Assembly (NCBI RefSeq): GCF_018130955.1
Contig: NZ_JAFCJM010000007.1
Coordinates: 1 to 64,000, forward strand
Length of the DNA: 64,000 bases
Direction of reading: 5' to 3'
Source: Bradyrhizobium liaoningense
Lineage (GTDB): Bacteria; Pseudomonadota; Alphaproteobacteria; Rhizobiales; Xanthobacteraceae
In this document: one piece after another, positions 53,185 through 62,491 of the stretch
Position numbering within the stretch: the first letter of the stretch is position 1
Layout of the letters: the number at the start of each line of letters is the position of its first letter
Notes under the pieces: model-generated
Seen by the model: only the letters and a program-made list of their open reading frames with translations
The model's database searches: none
Told to the model about the DNA's origin: nothing
Position numbers and translations under genes: made by a program

Positions 53185-54120
53185 CTATCCAGTGACGCGA
53201 CCAGTGAGCCGGGTGTAGACCACACCCAGGGCTACGTTGATCAAAAGAACAACGATCGAGACGACCGCCGTGGGTCCAATATTGACGGCTTGGACGGTTC
53301 CACGGAACGCTTCGAAGCTTAATGTCGTCGTTGAACCCAGCGGACCGCCGCCAGTCATGACGATAATCAGCGTCATAAGGGTCAGATACATAATCGACAG
53401 GGTAAGTGCAGTGCTACCCAACGTCGGAAGGATGTGCGTCAGGGTGACATATCGAAACTTGACGAGCGCCCCACCACCGTCAATTTCCACTGCTTCGTAA
53501 AGCTCTTGCGGAATTGACTGCATGGCAGCGGTGGCCATGACCATGACGTAGGGAAACGACCACCAAGCGGTGACGATAATGATCAGGGGCAATGCAAGGC
53601 CCGGGTCACCCAACATGAGGCCAGGCTCAAGCCCAATGACCTGCATCAAGTAGGGAATAGGCCCGAACGACGGGTTTAGAAGCCAAAGCCAGATGCTGCC
53701 CACGACTGACATTGACAGCGTCCAGGGGAATAGAATGAACACGCGCAAGACAGAGCCGGTTGGGCCCGCGTTGTTCAGGACGAGGGCCGCGGCCATGCCC
53801 AGAACCACCGCGCCTGTGAGCGACCCCACGACGTAAGTCAGCGAGACAAACACAGTGTTCCAGAACGCGGAGGAGCTGAGGACCTCCGCATAATTGGCGA
53901 GGCCCACAAATCCCGTGAGCTCATAGTACCTTGTCTTTTGAAAGCTCAACCAACCAACAAAGAATGTAGGATAGAGCGTAATCAGAAACAGGACCAATAT
54001 CGCTGGTGCGAACCAGAGATAGGGAATCCATGAAAAACGAACTCCGTTGTGGGTGTCCGGCGTGTCCCCAACACCAACCCCGGGGGAGGTGGTCGCGGCC
54101 TGTGTGCGGCTTGCTAACAT
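53185..54120 (-). CDS. Sugar ABC transporter permease (MalF type)
   Basis: A 311-residue membrane protein. The EAA loop reads ELYEAVEIDGGGALVKFRYV followed by TLTHILPTLGSTALTLS. An N-terminal cytoplasmic stretch of about 30 residues precedes the first helix. It partners the MalG-type permease and the ATPase encoded upstream. Confidence 0.93.
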   Translation of the reverse strand: MLASRTQAATTSPGVGVGDTPDTHNGVRFSWIPYLWFAPAILVLFLITLYPTFFVGWLSFQKTRYYELTGFVGLANYAEVLSSSAFWNTVFVSLTYVVGSLTGAVVLGMAAALVLNNAGPTGSVLRVFILFPWTLSMSVVGSIWLWLLNPSFGPIPYLMQVIGLEPGLMLGDPGLALPLIIIVTAWWSFPYVMVMATAAMQSIPQELYEAVEIDGGGALVKFRYVTLTHILPTLGSTALTLSIMYLTLMTLIIVMTGGGPLGSTTTLSFEAFRGTVQAVNIGPTAVVSIVVLLINVALGVVYTRLTGRVTG

Positions 54121-54191
54121 TGTAGTTCCGTGTGAGTTCTCTCGACCACGGCCGCTTTGTCGATGCAGCCAGGGAGCAAATTATTCGGCAC

Positions 54192-55244
54192 TTAGGAAAG
54201 GCGGCGGCCGTCGCGTTCGCTGAAGACGTGAACGCGCGAAACATCCGGCCTGACTCGAATGGTTTCGCCGGGTTGTGGAAGAACCGAATCTCGAAAAATG
54301 CAAACGATGCTCTGAGATCCGTGGCGAGCAATGACCTGCGTCTCGGCTCCCGTCGGTTCGACGACTGCTACTGTGAGAGGCAATCCGTCATCGCTCCGAA
54401 CCAGATGCTCCGGCCGGACGCCGTAGACAGCGTCGGAAGACAGATGTTCCAAGCTGGCCGGCAGGGCCAGAGCCGACCCGTCTTCAAGCAGGAACCTGCC
54501 TCGTTCGCAGCGGCCTTTCAGAAAGTTCATTGCTGGAGAGCCGATGAAACCAGCCACAAACATATTTGCAGGATGGTTGTAGAGCTCAAGCGGAGCGCCA
54601 ACTTGCTCGACAATTCCATCATGCATCACGACGATCTTATCAGCCATGGTCATGGCCTCGACTTGGTCGTGGGTTACGTAAACGGTCGTGGTCTTGAGGC
54701 GCTGATGCAACTCCTTGATCTCGGTGCGCATCTGCACGCGGAGTTTCGCATCCAGGTTCGACAGCGGCTCATCGAAGAGGAAGACCTGCGGATTTCTGAC
54801 GATGGCGCGGCCCATCGCGACGCGCTGGCGCTGGCCGCCCGAGAGTTCGCGAGGATATCGGTCGAGAAGCTTGGTGAGGCTGAGGATCTCCGCAGCACGC
54901 CCTACGCCCGCTTCGCGCTGCTCACGCGGAGCCTTTTTCAGCTTCAGGGAGAAGCCCATGTTCTCCGCGACGGTCATGTGGGGATACAGCGCGTAGTTTT
55001 GGAAGACCATCGCGATGTCACGCTCCTTTGGTGGAACGCTATTCACGGTGCGGCCACCGATCTGGATCTCCCCGCCCGAGATATCTTCGAGGCCGGCGAT
55101 CATGCGCAGCAACGTCGACTTCCCACATCCGGACGGCCCGACCAGCGTCACGAACTCGCCGTCACGAATGTCGACTGTCACGCCGTGGATCACTGGTGCG
55201 GTCCCGTACGTCTTCCGGACCGCCTTGAGCTCAACGTTCGCCAC
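54192..55244 (-). CDS. Sugar ABC transporter ATPase (MalK/UgpC type)
   Basis: A 350-residue ATPase with a C-terminal TOBE/regulatory domain. Walker A is VGPSGCGKSTLLRMIAGLE, the signature is LSGGQRQRVAMGRAIV, Walker B is VFLFDEPLSNLDAKLR, and the switch His is in VYVTHDQVEAMTMAD. It is the first gene of the minus-strand operon ATPase-permease-permease-binding protein-FAH hydrolase-hydratase. A palindrome matching that of the IclR gene lies 55 bases upstream. Confidence 0.94.
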   Translation of the reverse strand: MANVELKAVRKTYGTAPVIHGVTVDIRDGEFVTLVGPSGCGKSTLLRMIAGLEDISGGEIQIGGRTVNSVPPKERDIAMVFQNYALYPHMTVAENMGFSLKLKKAPREQREAGVGRAAEILSLTKLLDRYPRELSGGQRQRVAMGRAIVRNPQVFLFDEPLSNLDAKLRVQMRTEIKELHQRLKTTTVYVTHDQVEAMTMADKIVVMHDGIVEQVGAPLELYNHPANMFVAGFIGSPAMNFLKGRCERGRFLLEDGSALALPASLEHLSSDAVYGVRPEHLVRSDDGLPLTVAVVEPTGAETQVIARHGSQSIVCIFRDSVLPQPGETIRVRPDVSRVHVFSERDGRRLS

Positions 55245-55298
55245 TAGTTTCCTCCCTAGTCCGCAGAGCGGTTGTTTTGCTTGGCGTCCGATCGTTAA

Positions 55299-55317
55299 TG
55301 GAATGCTATTCCGTTAG
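55299..55317. promoter_or_regulatory. IclR operator, copy 1 (importer operon promoter)
   Basis: TGGAATGCTATTCCGTTAG, with the palindromic core GGAAT-GCT-ATTCC. It matches the site at 56232 in 15 of 19 positions, including ATTCC and TTAG. It lies between the IclR stop and the importer operon start. Confidence 0.75.
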
Positions 55318-55407
55318 TGAGTCGTTTGTCAATGCGAACTTCTCGCCTCAGCACGATGTCGCGAGGCAAGTCAGAATCGGATAGTTAGATCAAGAGGTTG
55401 GGGTAGA

Positions 55408-56208
55408 TTACACCGTCCTCGCCTGCTTCGCAGGAGAGGCGATTCGGTATGGCCAAAGGGCCGAAAGCTCTTGTGCGGCTGCCTTTACCTGTTCCCCCAA
55501 CTGCGGAACGACGAGCGGAGAAAAGCGATGGATCGGACCCGCGACACTTACGGTTCCTACGACCTGGTCGGCCACGCGGATTGGGGCCGCCACGGCAGCG
55601 ACTCCCGGCTCGGCCTCTTCGATTGCGGAGCCCCAGCCTCGCTCCAGTGTCTCGTCCAGGGCGGCCGAGAATGTTTGTTTTGTCGTAATGACCCGAGGCC
55701 CTCCGATGTCCGTGCGTCCTAGTCCGCTGGCGACTGCGCGGGCCAGAGCTTCGTCTCGATCGAGAGTAGACAGCCAAGCTTTTCCATTCGCTGTCATATG
55801 AAGGGGCACCTTCGCAACGAGCTCTGGCTGGTAAATCAAGCCGGAGCGGGCGCCTTGCGAGTGAGCAATCCACGTCAATCCGTCGGGGTCGACAATCGCG
55901 ATTCTACCGAGGCCCTCTGTTGTGTTTGCCAATCGATCGAGGATTGGCTGGCAAATGTCAGGTATGCGCGTTCCTACCAAGAGGCGCTGCCCCACCACTG
56001 CCAAGCGCAAGGACAAGCGATAGAAGCCGCTGTCAGCCTCCTGCTCAGCCCAGCCCAAGTCGCACAGGGTGGTTAGGAGCCGATGAGCTCCGCTCTTTGG
56101 CACGTCAAGACGTCGGCTGATCTCGCCGAGCGACATAGCGCCGGCGTTCTCGCTTAGCAGGGTGATGAGGTCGAAGCAGTGTTCGACGAGGGATTTGACA
56201 AGCCGCAT
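55408..56208 (-). CDS. IclR-family transcriptional regulator
   Basis: A 266-residue regulator with an N-terminal winged HTH (MSLGEISRRLDVPKSGAHRL) and a complete effector-binding domain (MTANGKAWLSTLD, AVAAPIRVADQVVGTVSVAG). It lies between the importer operon and the divergent SDR-Gfo/Idh operon. Both promoters carry the same palindrome, so it probably governs the whole sugar-acid island and senses one of its intermediates. Confidence 0.94.
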   Translation of the reverse strand: MRLVKSLVEHCFDLITLLSENAGAMSLGEISRRLDVPKSGAHRLLTTLCDLGWAEQEADSGFYRLSLRLAVVGQRLLVGTRIPDICQPILDRLANTTEGLGRIAIVDPDGLTWIAHSQGARSGLIYQPELVAKVPLHMTANGKAWLSTLDRDEALARAVASGLGRTDIGGPRVITTKQTFSAALDETLERGWGSAIEEAEPGVAAVAAPIRVADQVVGTVSVAGPIHRFSPLVVPQLGEQVKAAAQELSALWPYRIASPAKQARTV

Positions 56209-56231
56209 GACACCACTTAGAAGGTGATTAC

Positions 56232-56250
56232 TGGAACGTCATTCCATTAG
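56232..56250. promoter_or_regulatory. IclR operator, copy 2 (IclR/SDR divergent promoter)
   Basis: TGGAACGTCATTCCATTAG, the partner of the site at 55299. It lies 24 bases upstream of the IclR start and 66 bases before the SDR start, fitting autoregulation plus control of the plus-strand genes. Confidence 0.75.
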
Positions 56251-56315
56251 CATAATTCGCTGAGTTTCGCAAACCTTGGCTACCCAATACCCGCTGAAAG
56301 AAACCGGGAGCTACC

Positions 56316-57068
56316 ATGCAGCAAGACCTGTCGGGAAAAATCGCCGTGGTCACGGGAGCTGGCCGCGGATTGGGGAAGGCCATCGCCGATGTTCTGGCGG
56401 GCCGCGGCGCTCATGTGGTCATAACCGATCGCACACTCAAACCCGCAGAAGAAGCCGCGGACGTCGTCCGCGCTCGAGGTGAGAGAGCCAGCCCGATCGC
56501 CTTCGACGTGGCGGAGCAGAGACAAGTCGAAGAAGCCTTCCGAAAAATCCGGGAGGCTTACGATCGTGTCGACATCCTGATCAACAATGCTGGGATCGGT
56601 GATTTTGTCAGTTTTCCGGAGATTAGCCCTGAAAAATGGGACCGTATGATCAACATCCATTTGAAAGGTTCTTTCAACTGCTGCCAGGCGGTTCTTGCTG
56701 GGATGAAGGAGCAAAAATACGGCAAGATCGTCAACGTGAGTTCAGTGGCCGGTAAGCGCGGCGATTTTATCGGAAACGCGCATTATACCGCTGCCAAAGC
56801 TGGAATTATTGGCTTGACGAAATCTCTCGCGCTCTACGCGGCCCCATTTGGCATCAACGTCAATGCCATCGCGCCAGGATTGGTTGCAACGGAGCTTAGC
56901 GACGAAATGAGCGGCGAGATGAAGGCGACGACCATCTCGCGCATTCCCGCTGGTCGCCTTGGTCGCCCAGAGGAGATCGCGCGGGCCACTGCTTTCCTCG
57001 TGTCAGAAGACGCAAGCTACATCTTCGGAGAGACCTTAAGCGTCAATGGCGGCTCCTACATGGATTGA
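56316..57068 (+). CDS. SDR-family dehydrogenase (FabG-like)
   Basis: A 250-residue classical SDR. AVVTGAGRGLGKAIADVLAG, INNAGIGDFVSF, the Ser in VNVSSVAGKRGDF, Tyr and Lys in HYTAAKAGIIGLTKSLALYA and the C-terminal GETLSVNGGSYMD are all intact. In a sugar-acid context it may oxidise the sugar or a ketodeoxy acid. First gene of the plus-strand part of the island, next to the IclR site. Confidence 0.93.
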   Translation: MQQDLSGKIAVVTGAGRGLGKAIADVLAGRGAHVVITDRTLKPAEEAADVVRARGERASPIAFDVAEQRQVEEAFRKIREAYDRVDILINNAGIGDFVSFPEISPEKWDRMINIHLKGSFNCCQAVLAGMKEQKYGKIVNVSSVAGKRGDFIGNAHYTAAKAGIIGLTKSLALYAAPFGINVNAIAPGLVATELSDEMSGEMKATTISRIPAGRLGRPEEIARATAFLVSEDASYIFGETLSVNGGSYMD

Positions 57069-57101
57069 TTGCCTCGACAATCGGGTTGTCACGGAGCTCC
57101 T

Positions 57102-58109
57102 ATGAAGGTCGCAATATTCGACGTCAGCCACTGGCATTTCCCTTTGTATCTCTCACCGCTGGGAGATCCTGATATCCAGGTGGTGGGCATCTCAGATAGC
57201 GAGGTGTTTGCTGGCGCACGTTTTGCGCGGCAATTGAACTGTAAACTCTTCGACTCTAACAAGGATCTTCTTGAACAAGATTTCGACTTTGCCTTGGTGT
57301 TCAGTCGTCATTCCAGGATGGCGGAACTGGCCGAGCGGCTAATCGACCGTGGTATTCCGTTTCTGATCGAGAAGCCCTGCGGACTCAATCTTCAAGAAGT
57401 TCGTCGGATCCGGCAATTGGCGGAGCAGCGTGGCGTTTACGTCAGCGTTCCGTTTATTAATCGTGTAAGCGACTGGGCTTCGCGACTTTCGCCCGCCGAG
57501 GGATTTACGCCGGAAGGCTTTCAGCATTTCTCGTTCAGATTCGTTGTTGGCTCTGTCGAGCGCTATGAGCGCAACGGGTGCAACTGGATGCTGGACAAGC
57601 AGCATGCAGGCGGCGGTTCACTGCTGAATGTTGGAATTCATTTTATCGACCTGATCGCGACTCTGACTGGCGTCCCGATTACTCACGTTTCGGCGCAGTC
57701 ACGCACATACCGCCCCGACGTCACCGTCGACGAGCAGGCCGTCCTCACCTGTCAAAATGCGGCGGGCCAGATCGGGGTGATCGAGACGGGGTACCTGTAT
57801 CCGTCGACAGCAGAGGATCAGCGCGACTTCGCGTTCTCTATCTCGCATGGTTCCTCGTACATGCGGGGCTACGCAGATCAGCTCTATGTGAAGGCACGCG
57901 ACGAACAGCAGGGGCGGTCCACTACCGTCGAGTACAATACGGACGAGTATTATCCAGTGTTCCTAAGGCGCAGTTGGGCGGATCTGGCCCAGGGGCGTCC
58001 GCCTTTTGCAGGTTTGCGCGAGGCAGAACACGCGATTGCTGTCATCGAGGCAGCATACCGTTCCGCAGCCAACGGCGGCGCGCCCCAAACGGTCGAGCAT
58101 GCGCCGTAG
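57102..58109 (+). CDS. Gfo/Idh/MocA-family oxidoreductase
   Basis: A 335-residue NAD(P)-dependent sugar dehydrogenase-like protein. The N-terminal Rossmann fold begins MKVAIFDVSHWHF, a variant without the usual GxGxxG, and the EKP motif is present in FLIEKPCGLNLQEV. GGGSLLNVGIHFIDLIATL is the typical substrate-domain helix. The altered nucleotide loop is worth noting. ATG 57102 has GGAG upstream, 33 bases after the SDR stop. Confidence 0.9.
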   Translation: MKVAIFDVSHWHFPLYLSPLGDPDIQVVGISDSEVFAGARFARQLNCKLFDSNKDLLEQDFDFALVFSRHSRMAELAERLIDRGIPFLIEKPCGLNLQEVRRIRQLAEQRGVYVSVPFINRVSDWASRLSPAEGFTPEGFQHFSFRFVVGSVERYERNGCNWMLDKQHAGGGSLLNVGIHFIDLIATLTGVPITHVSAQSRTYRPDVTVDEQAVLTCQNAAGQIGVIETGYLYPSTAEDQRDFAFSISHGSSYMRGYADQLYVKARDEQQGRSTTVEYNTDEYYPVFLRRSWADLAQGRPPFAGLREAEHAIAVIEAAYRSAANGGAPQTVEHAP

Positions 58110-58213
58110 ATCCCTTACCACCGAATGGCTCTAGCCAGGTGCGATGCTTAGCGCGTTCGTCGACCTCTGGGTCGATCGAACCGGACAGGAAACAGACGAG
58201 AAGGGAGACACCC

Positions 58214-58921
58214 ATGTCGTTGTCAGGATCTGGCGTCATCGCCATATGGAACGATATCACTGACGAGGGACGTGCCAACTTTTACGAATGGCACGATAGA
58301 GAGCATATTCCGGAGCGGGTCGGCATACCGGGCTTTCTGCGCGGCCGTCGCTATATCGCTTTGTCAGGAACGCCGGAATACTTCACGCTCTACGAGGTTC
58401 AAGACAAGTCTGTGCTCACGGGAGCAGACTATCTGGCGCGATTAAATAGCCCGACCGAGTGGACCACGCGCTCAGTTCAGCACTTCAGGAACACCTCTCG
58501 ATCGCTGTGCGACGTCGAGGTCTCGCTTGGAGTGGGATCTGGTGGCTTCATCGGGACGATACGCTTTGATTGCGAGCCAGGCCAGGATCCGGAAATTCTC
58601 AAGACGATCTCCGGCGCCATCCTGGCTGAAGTGTCGAATGCTCCTGCGATCTCGGCAGCGCATATCTGCCGGGCCGATGAGAGCGCGAGCAACGTCAAGA
58701 CGGCCGAGCAACGCGGGCGCGCTGCAAACATGATTCCTCGTTGGGTACTGATGGTGGAAGGAACCACGCAGGAAGCGGTCGAGCATGTCCTGTCGACTCA
58801 TTTGAGCCACGCGGTGCTGGGTGACTTGGGCGCGCCAGAAGCCCTGCACGGGGTGTACCGTTTGCAATTCGATCTCGTCGGCACCCGATTAGGTCAACCT
58901 GCCGCCTCGAGGGCCGCCTGA
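58214..58921 (+). CDS. Ferredoxin-fold (EthD/DUF4286-like) protein, two-domain
   Basis: A 235-residue protein likely built of two dimeric alpha/beta-barrel repeats. The first domain shows IWNDITDEGRANFYEWHDRE followed by HIPERVGIPGFLRGRRY, a typical WHDxEH block of this fold; the second half is less conserved. Function is unknown. Relatives occur in sugar and aromatic catabolic clusters. ATG 58214 has GGGAG upstream. It lies between Gfo/Idh and the dehydratase. Confidence 0.8.
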   Translation: MSLSGSGVIAIWNDITDEGRANFYEWHDREHIPERVGIPGFLRGRRYIALSGTPEYFTLYEVQDKSVLTGADYLARLNSPTEWTTRSVQHFRNTSRSLCDVEVSLGVGSGGFIGTIRFDCEPGQDPEILKTISGAILAEVSNAPAISAAHICRADESASNVKTAEQRGRAANMIPRWVLMVEGTTQEAVEHVLSTHLSHAVLGDLGAPEALHGVYRLQFDLVGTRLGQPAASRAA

Positions 58922-58992
58922 CACGGCCAACCACCAAGAACAGCGCGCCTCCCACGGTCGCCGCGCGGTTTCACAAACAGGAAACCGGAACG

Positions 58993-60510
58993 ATGCACCC
59001 AGTGATACGCCTTCACACCGACGATAATGTCGCCATTGCGCGCACGGCGTTGCTGGCTGATACGCCGGTTGCGGACGGGGTCGTAACCTCCGTTCGCATT
59101 CCCGCAGGACACAAGGTCGCTGCGCGGCCGATCGCTCTAGGCGAGCCTGTACGCCGCTACAATCAGGTTATCGGCTTTGCGACCACCAATATCGCGCCGG
59201 GAGAACACGTCCATGTTCACAACATGGGAATGGGGGATTTTGCGAAGGACTATGCCTACGGCCGAGACGCAAAGCGGACTGACTACGTCGAAGTCCCAGC
59301 CACATTCGAGGGCATTCGCCGCCCGGACGGCCGCGTCGCAACTCGCAACTACATCGGCATTCTCACTTCGGTGAATTGCAGTGCGCATGTGGCGGCCCTC
59401 GTTGCCGACGCCTTCAAGCGACATCCCTTTGTCGGGATCGAGCCGCTAGCCGCCTATCCGAATGTCGATGGCGTCGTTGCGCTAACGCACAAGACCGGCT
59501 GCGGCATGGCGGAAGGAGAGCCGCTGCAGCTCTTGCGTCGCACACTCGCCGGTTATGCCCGCCACCCCAATTTCTCTCACGTCGTCGTGCTCGGGCTCGG
59601 CTGCGAGGTGAATCAGATTGGCGCAATGCTCAAGGAGCACAATCTGACCGATCGCATCCGCAACATGGATATCCAGGCGATGGGCGGCACCCGCAAGACG
59701 GTAGAGGCCGGCGTGGATTTTGTGCGGGAGGTTCTCACCGATGCGAACCACGTGCATCGAGCGACCGTTCCCGCGAGCGAGCTCAAGATAGCACTGCAAT
59801 GCGGCGGGTCGGACGGTTACTCTGGCGTCTCGGCCAATCCCGCCCTTGGCGTCGCAAGCGATCTAGTCGTGCGCAATGGCGGCACGGTGATCCTGTCGGA
59901 AACCACGGAAACATACGGCGCCGAGCATCTCTTCACCCGTCGTGCCGTCAGCCAGGAGGTCGGCGAGAAGCTGGTCAGCCTCATGACTTGGTGGGAGGAG
60001 TATACCCGCAAGCACGGGGCGGAGATCAACGCAAACCCGTCTCCTGGCAACAAGGCTGGGGGGCTGACGACAATTCTCGAAAAGTCGCTCGGCGCCATGG
60101 CCAAGGCTGGCAGCACCAACCTCGTGGACGTGATCAAGTACGCAGAAGCCGTGACCGCGAAGGGGTTCGTGTTCATGGATACGCCGGGCTTCGATCCGGT
60201 TGCAGCGACTGGTCAGGTTGCTGGTGGCGCAAATGTGGTCTGCTTCACCACCGGGCGAGGCAGCGTGTTTGGCTGCAAGCCGGCGCCGTCGATCAAGATC
60301 GCCACCAACACTCCTCTCTACCGGCGCATGGAAGAGGACATGGACGTAAACTGCGGCACGATCCTCGAGGGCGAGGAGACCGTGTCGGAATCCGGACAGC
60401 GGATCTTCGACCTTATTCTTCGGGTCGCCTCCGGCGAGCGCACCAAGAGCGAGCTCTTCGATTTTGGATCGGCCGAGTTCGCTCCGTGGCCACTCGGCGT
60501 CACTGTCTGA
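58993..60510 (+). CDS. UxaA/altronate-dehydratase family sugar-acid dehydratase
   Basis: A 505-residue iron-dependent dehydratase. The N-terminal SAF domain covers about residues 8-85 (TDDNVAIARTALLADTPVAD). The catalytic part has RVATRNYIGILTSVNCSAHV, HKTGCGMAEG, LGLGCEVNQIG, LQCGGSDGYSGVSANPALGV and RGSVFGCKPAPSIKI, with several conserved Cys. Besides altronate and galactarate, relatives dehydrate deoxy-sugar acids such as fuconate. With the FAH-type hydrolase and SDRs nearby, a non-phosphorylative sugar route is likely. A decayed relative is at 12970-13828. Confidence 0.93.
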   Translation: MHPVIRLHTDDNVAIARTALLADTPVADGVVTSVRIPAGHKVAARPIALGEPVRRYNQVIGFATTNIAPGEHVHVHNMGMGDFAKDYAYGRDAKRTDYVEVPATFEGIRRPDGRVATRNYIGILTSVNCSAHVAALVADAFKRHPFVGIEPLAAYPNVDGVVALTHKTGCGMAEGEPLQLLRRTLAGYARHPNFSHVVVLGLGCEVNQIGAMLKEHNLTDRIRNMDIQAMGGTRKTVEAGVDFVREVLTDANHVHRATVPASELKIALQCGGSDGYSGVSANPALGVASDLVVRNGGTVILSETTETYGAEHLFTRRAVSQEVGEKLVSLMTWWEEYTRKHGAEINANPSPGNKAGGLTTILEKSLGAMAKAGSTNLVDVIKYAEAVTAKGFVFMDTPGFDPVAATGQVAGGANVVCFTTGRGSVFGCKPAPSIKIATNTPLYRRMEEDMDVNCGTILEGEETVSESGQRIFDLILRVASGERTKSELFDFGSAEFAPWPLGVTV

Positions 60511-60637
60511 GTGGCAGCATGATGGATGTCGACAGAGATCGCCACGACGCGATCGGCACCCTGCACAAAATGCCAGAAGCCCGGGATTGAATGGGCTTCG
60601 CGGCGCCAAGATCTGATTTCAACAGGAGGAATAATCG

Positions 60638-61429
60638 ATGAGAGCCTTGGTGAGTGGCGGAAGCCGCGGGATCGGAGCGGCTGTTTGCTTGCGGATAGCT
60701 GAAGCCGCGCTTGCGAGAGGCGAGCGTCCGATGATCGCGGTCTGTGGTCGAGAGGACTCTGAACCGCAGGAGGAGGTTGCCCGTGCGGTGCGGGTGATGG
60801 GGGGCGAAGCCATTGCTTTGTCCGGGGACCTAAGCAACGTCGACGTCGCCGCCAAGCTTGTGGATGCAACCGTGGCAGCATTCGGGGGCCTCGACGCCCT
60901 GGTCTGTAATGCCGGCGTCGCGAGCCCCGGGAAAATCTGCGATCTGTCGGTTGCCGAATGGGACAAGATGTTCGACATCAACCTTCGGGGCGCCTGGCTG
61001 CTCGCCAAAAGCTCCTACCCTCACCTGAAACAAAGCCGTGGCGCAGCCTGCTTCACGTCTTCGATGTCGGGCCAAGTGCCGCACGCGGGATCGGGCGCGT
61101 ATAGCCCGACCAAAGCGGCGCTTAGGATGCTTGCGCAGACGCTCGCCTTGGAGTGGGCGCCAGACGGAATTCGCGCCAATGTCGTTTCTCCGGGCATGAC
61201 ACACACTCCAATGTCCGCGAGAGTATACGCTGATCCGGAGATCAAGAAGGCGAGAGAAGCGCTGATCCCTCTTTCTCGGATCGGTGATCCGAAAGATATC
61301 GCCAACGCGATTGAGTTCATGATTAGTCCGCTATCGAGCTACGTCACTGGTCAGGACCTGTGTGTCGACGGCGGATTTAGCAAGTCGATTCTTAGCCACA
61401 TCCCGGGACGCCCTAGCTCAAAGCTTTAG
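60638..61429 (+). CDS. SDR-family dehydrogenase
   Basis: A 263-residue SDR. RALVSGGSRGIGAAVCLRIA, VCNAGVASPGKICDL, Ser in TSSMSGQVPHAGSG, Tyr and Lys in YSPTKAALRMLAQTLALEW and the end LCVDGGFSK are intact. AGGAGG precedes the ATG. It may be the ketodeoxy-acid dehydrogenase that supplies the diketo substrate of the FAH hydrolase; this is inferred from context. Confidence 0.93.
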   Translation: MRALVSGGSRGIGAAVCLRIAEAALARGERPMIAVCGREDSEPQEEVARAVRVMGGEAIALSGDLSNVDVAAKLVDATVAAFGGLDALVCNAGVASPGKICDLSVAEWDKMFDINLRGAWLLAKSSYPHLKQSRGAACFTSSMSGQVPHAGSGAYSPTKAALRMLAQTLALEWAPDGIRANVVSPGMTHTPMSARVYADPEIKKAREALIPLSRIGDPKDIANAIEFMISPLSSYVTGQDLCVDGGFSKSILSHIPGRPSSKL

Positions 61430-61562
61430 GGCGCTTGACGGAAGATTTTGTGGGATCCGTCGCCTTAAGAACCTGCGATCAGCTGTTGTCGGCAGCCTCT
61501 TAAGGTCAGATGGGTTCCGGACATCCTTGCGACGCAAACAAAGGTCTAGGAGTGCGCATCAA

Positions 61563-62384
61563 ATGATCATCAATACGTTCTCGTACATCTGGTCTGCGAC
61601 GGCGGTGGATGCCGCGTGTGACCTCACCCGGCACGGCTATCGTGTGTTCGAGGTGCCGATCAGCTCGCCGCATTGTTGGCCGGATGATATGACGCGGGCC
61701 GCGCGGTCGGATGGAAAAAAGCGTTTGCAGGATTGCGGTGCAAGCGTGAGGTGTCTCAACGCCGGTGGATTCGATATCAATCTGGCTAGTCCAGCAGCAA
61801 ATATGAGGCGCAAGAGCACGGATCACATCAAGAGTGTGATCGAGCTGGCTTACGATTGGGGTGCAGCCGAAGTGGTGATCTCACCGGGAACAAGGCGCCC
61901 GATGATTTCTCCATCGCTTCCGAAGACATTTGGCTGGCTATACGAAAGTTTGGACGTTCTGTTGCCTCGGGCCGAGCAGGCTGGCGTCCGACTTTTATTC
62001 GAAAACACGCCATATTGCTTCCGACCTACATTCGATGAAATGCTCGGGCTCGTAAAAGAAGTTAATAGTGAAAATCTGAAGATTGTTTATGACGTAGCGA
62101 ACGCAGCGTACATCAAAGAAGATCCCGTCTCGACTCTGCTGTCTGGGCATTCAGCAATTGGGCTCGTTCATATCTCTGATACCGGCCTTGAGGAATGGGC
62201 CCACGATCCGATCGGCACTGGGATCGTCGATTTTGTAGAGCTAGCAAAAGCAGTCGAAGCTACCTGCAAAGTCGAAAACGTCGTCCTCGAAATCATTCGC
62301 GAGGACGAGCCCCTGGAATCAATCAACACGGGCATCGCGGAGCTGAATAAGAGGGGTTGGAATCTGCAATCCCTCGCCCGGTAG
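61563..62384 (+). CDS. Sugar phosphate isomerase/epimerase-like TIM-barrel protein
   Basis: A 273-residue AP-endonuclease-2-type TIM barrel. Typical metal-ligand segments are LLFENTPYCFRPTFDEML, IVYDVANAAY, GLVHISDTG and NVVLEIIRED. Such proteins epimerise or isomerise free sugars and keto acids. The start is ATG 61563; the frame extends further upstream but overlaps the SDR. It precedes the second binding-protein gene. Confidence 0.88.
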   Translation: MIINTFSYIWSATAVDAACDLTRHGYRVFEVPISSPHCWPDDMTRAARSDGKKRLQDCGASVRCLNAGGFDINLASPAANMRRKSTDHIKSVIELAYDWGAAEVVISPGTRRPMISPSLPKTFGWLYESLDVLLPRAEQAGVRLLFENTPYCFRPTFDEMLGLVKEVNSENLKIVYDVANAAYIKEDPVSTLLSGHSAIGLVHISDTGLEEWAHDPIGTGIVDFVELAKAVEATCKVENVVLEIIREDEPLESINTGIAELNKRGWNLQSLAR

Positions 62385-62491
62385 CAGCACCCAAGTTTTA
62401 CTTGAGCCGTAAGATCGACCTTAGCCTCGGGCGCGGAGTTGTCCGCGGCCTAAGACCAAGTAATCGACGATATCTAAGAGGGGAGGATTGA

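Noticed and set aside
57578..58213. Upstream in-frame extension of the EthD-like gene
   Set aside because: It overlaps the Gfo/Idh gene in another frame; the ATG at 58214 has its own ribosome site.
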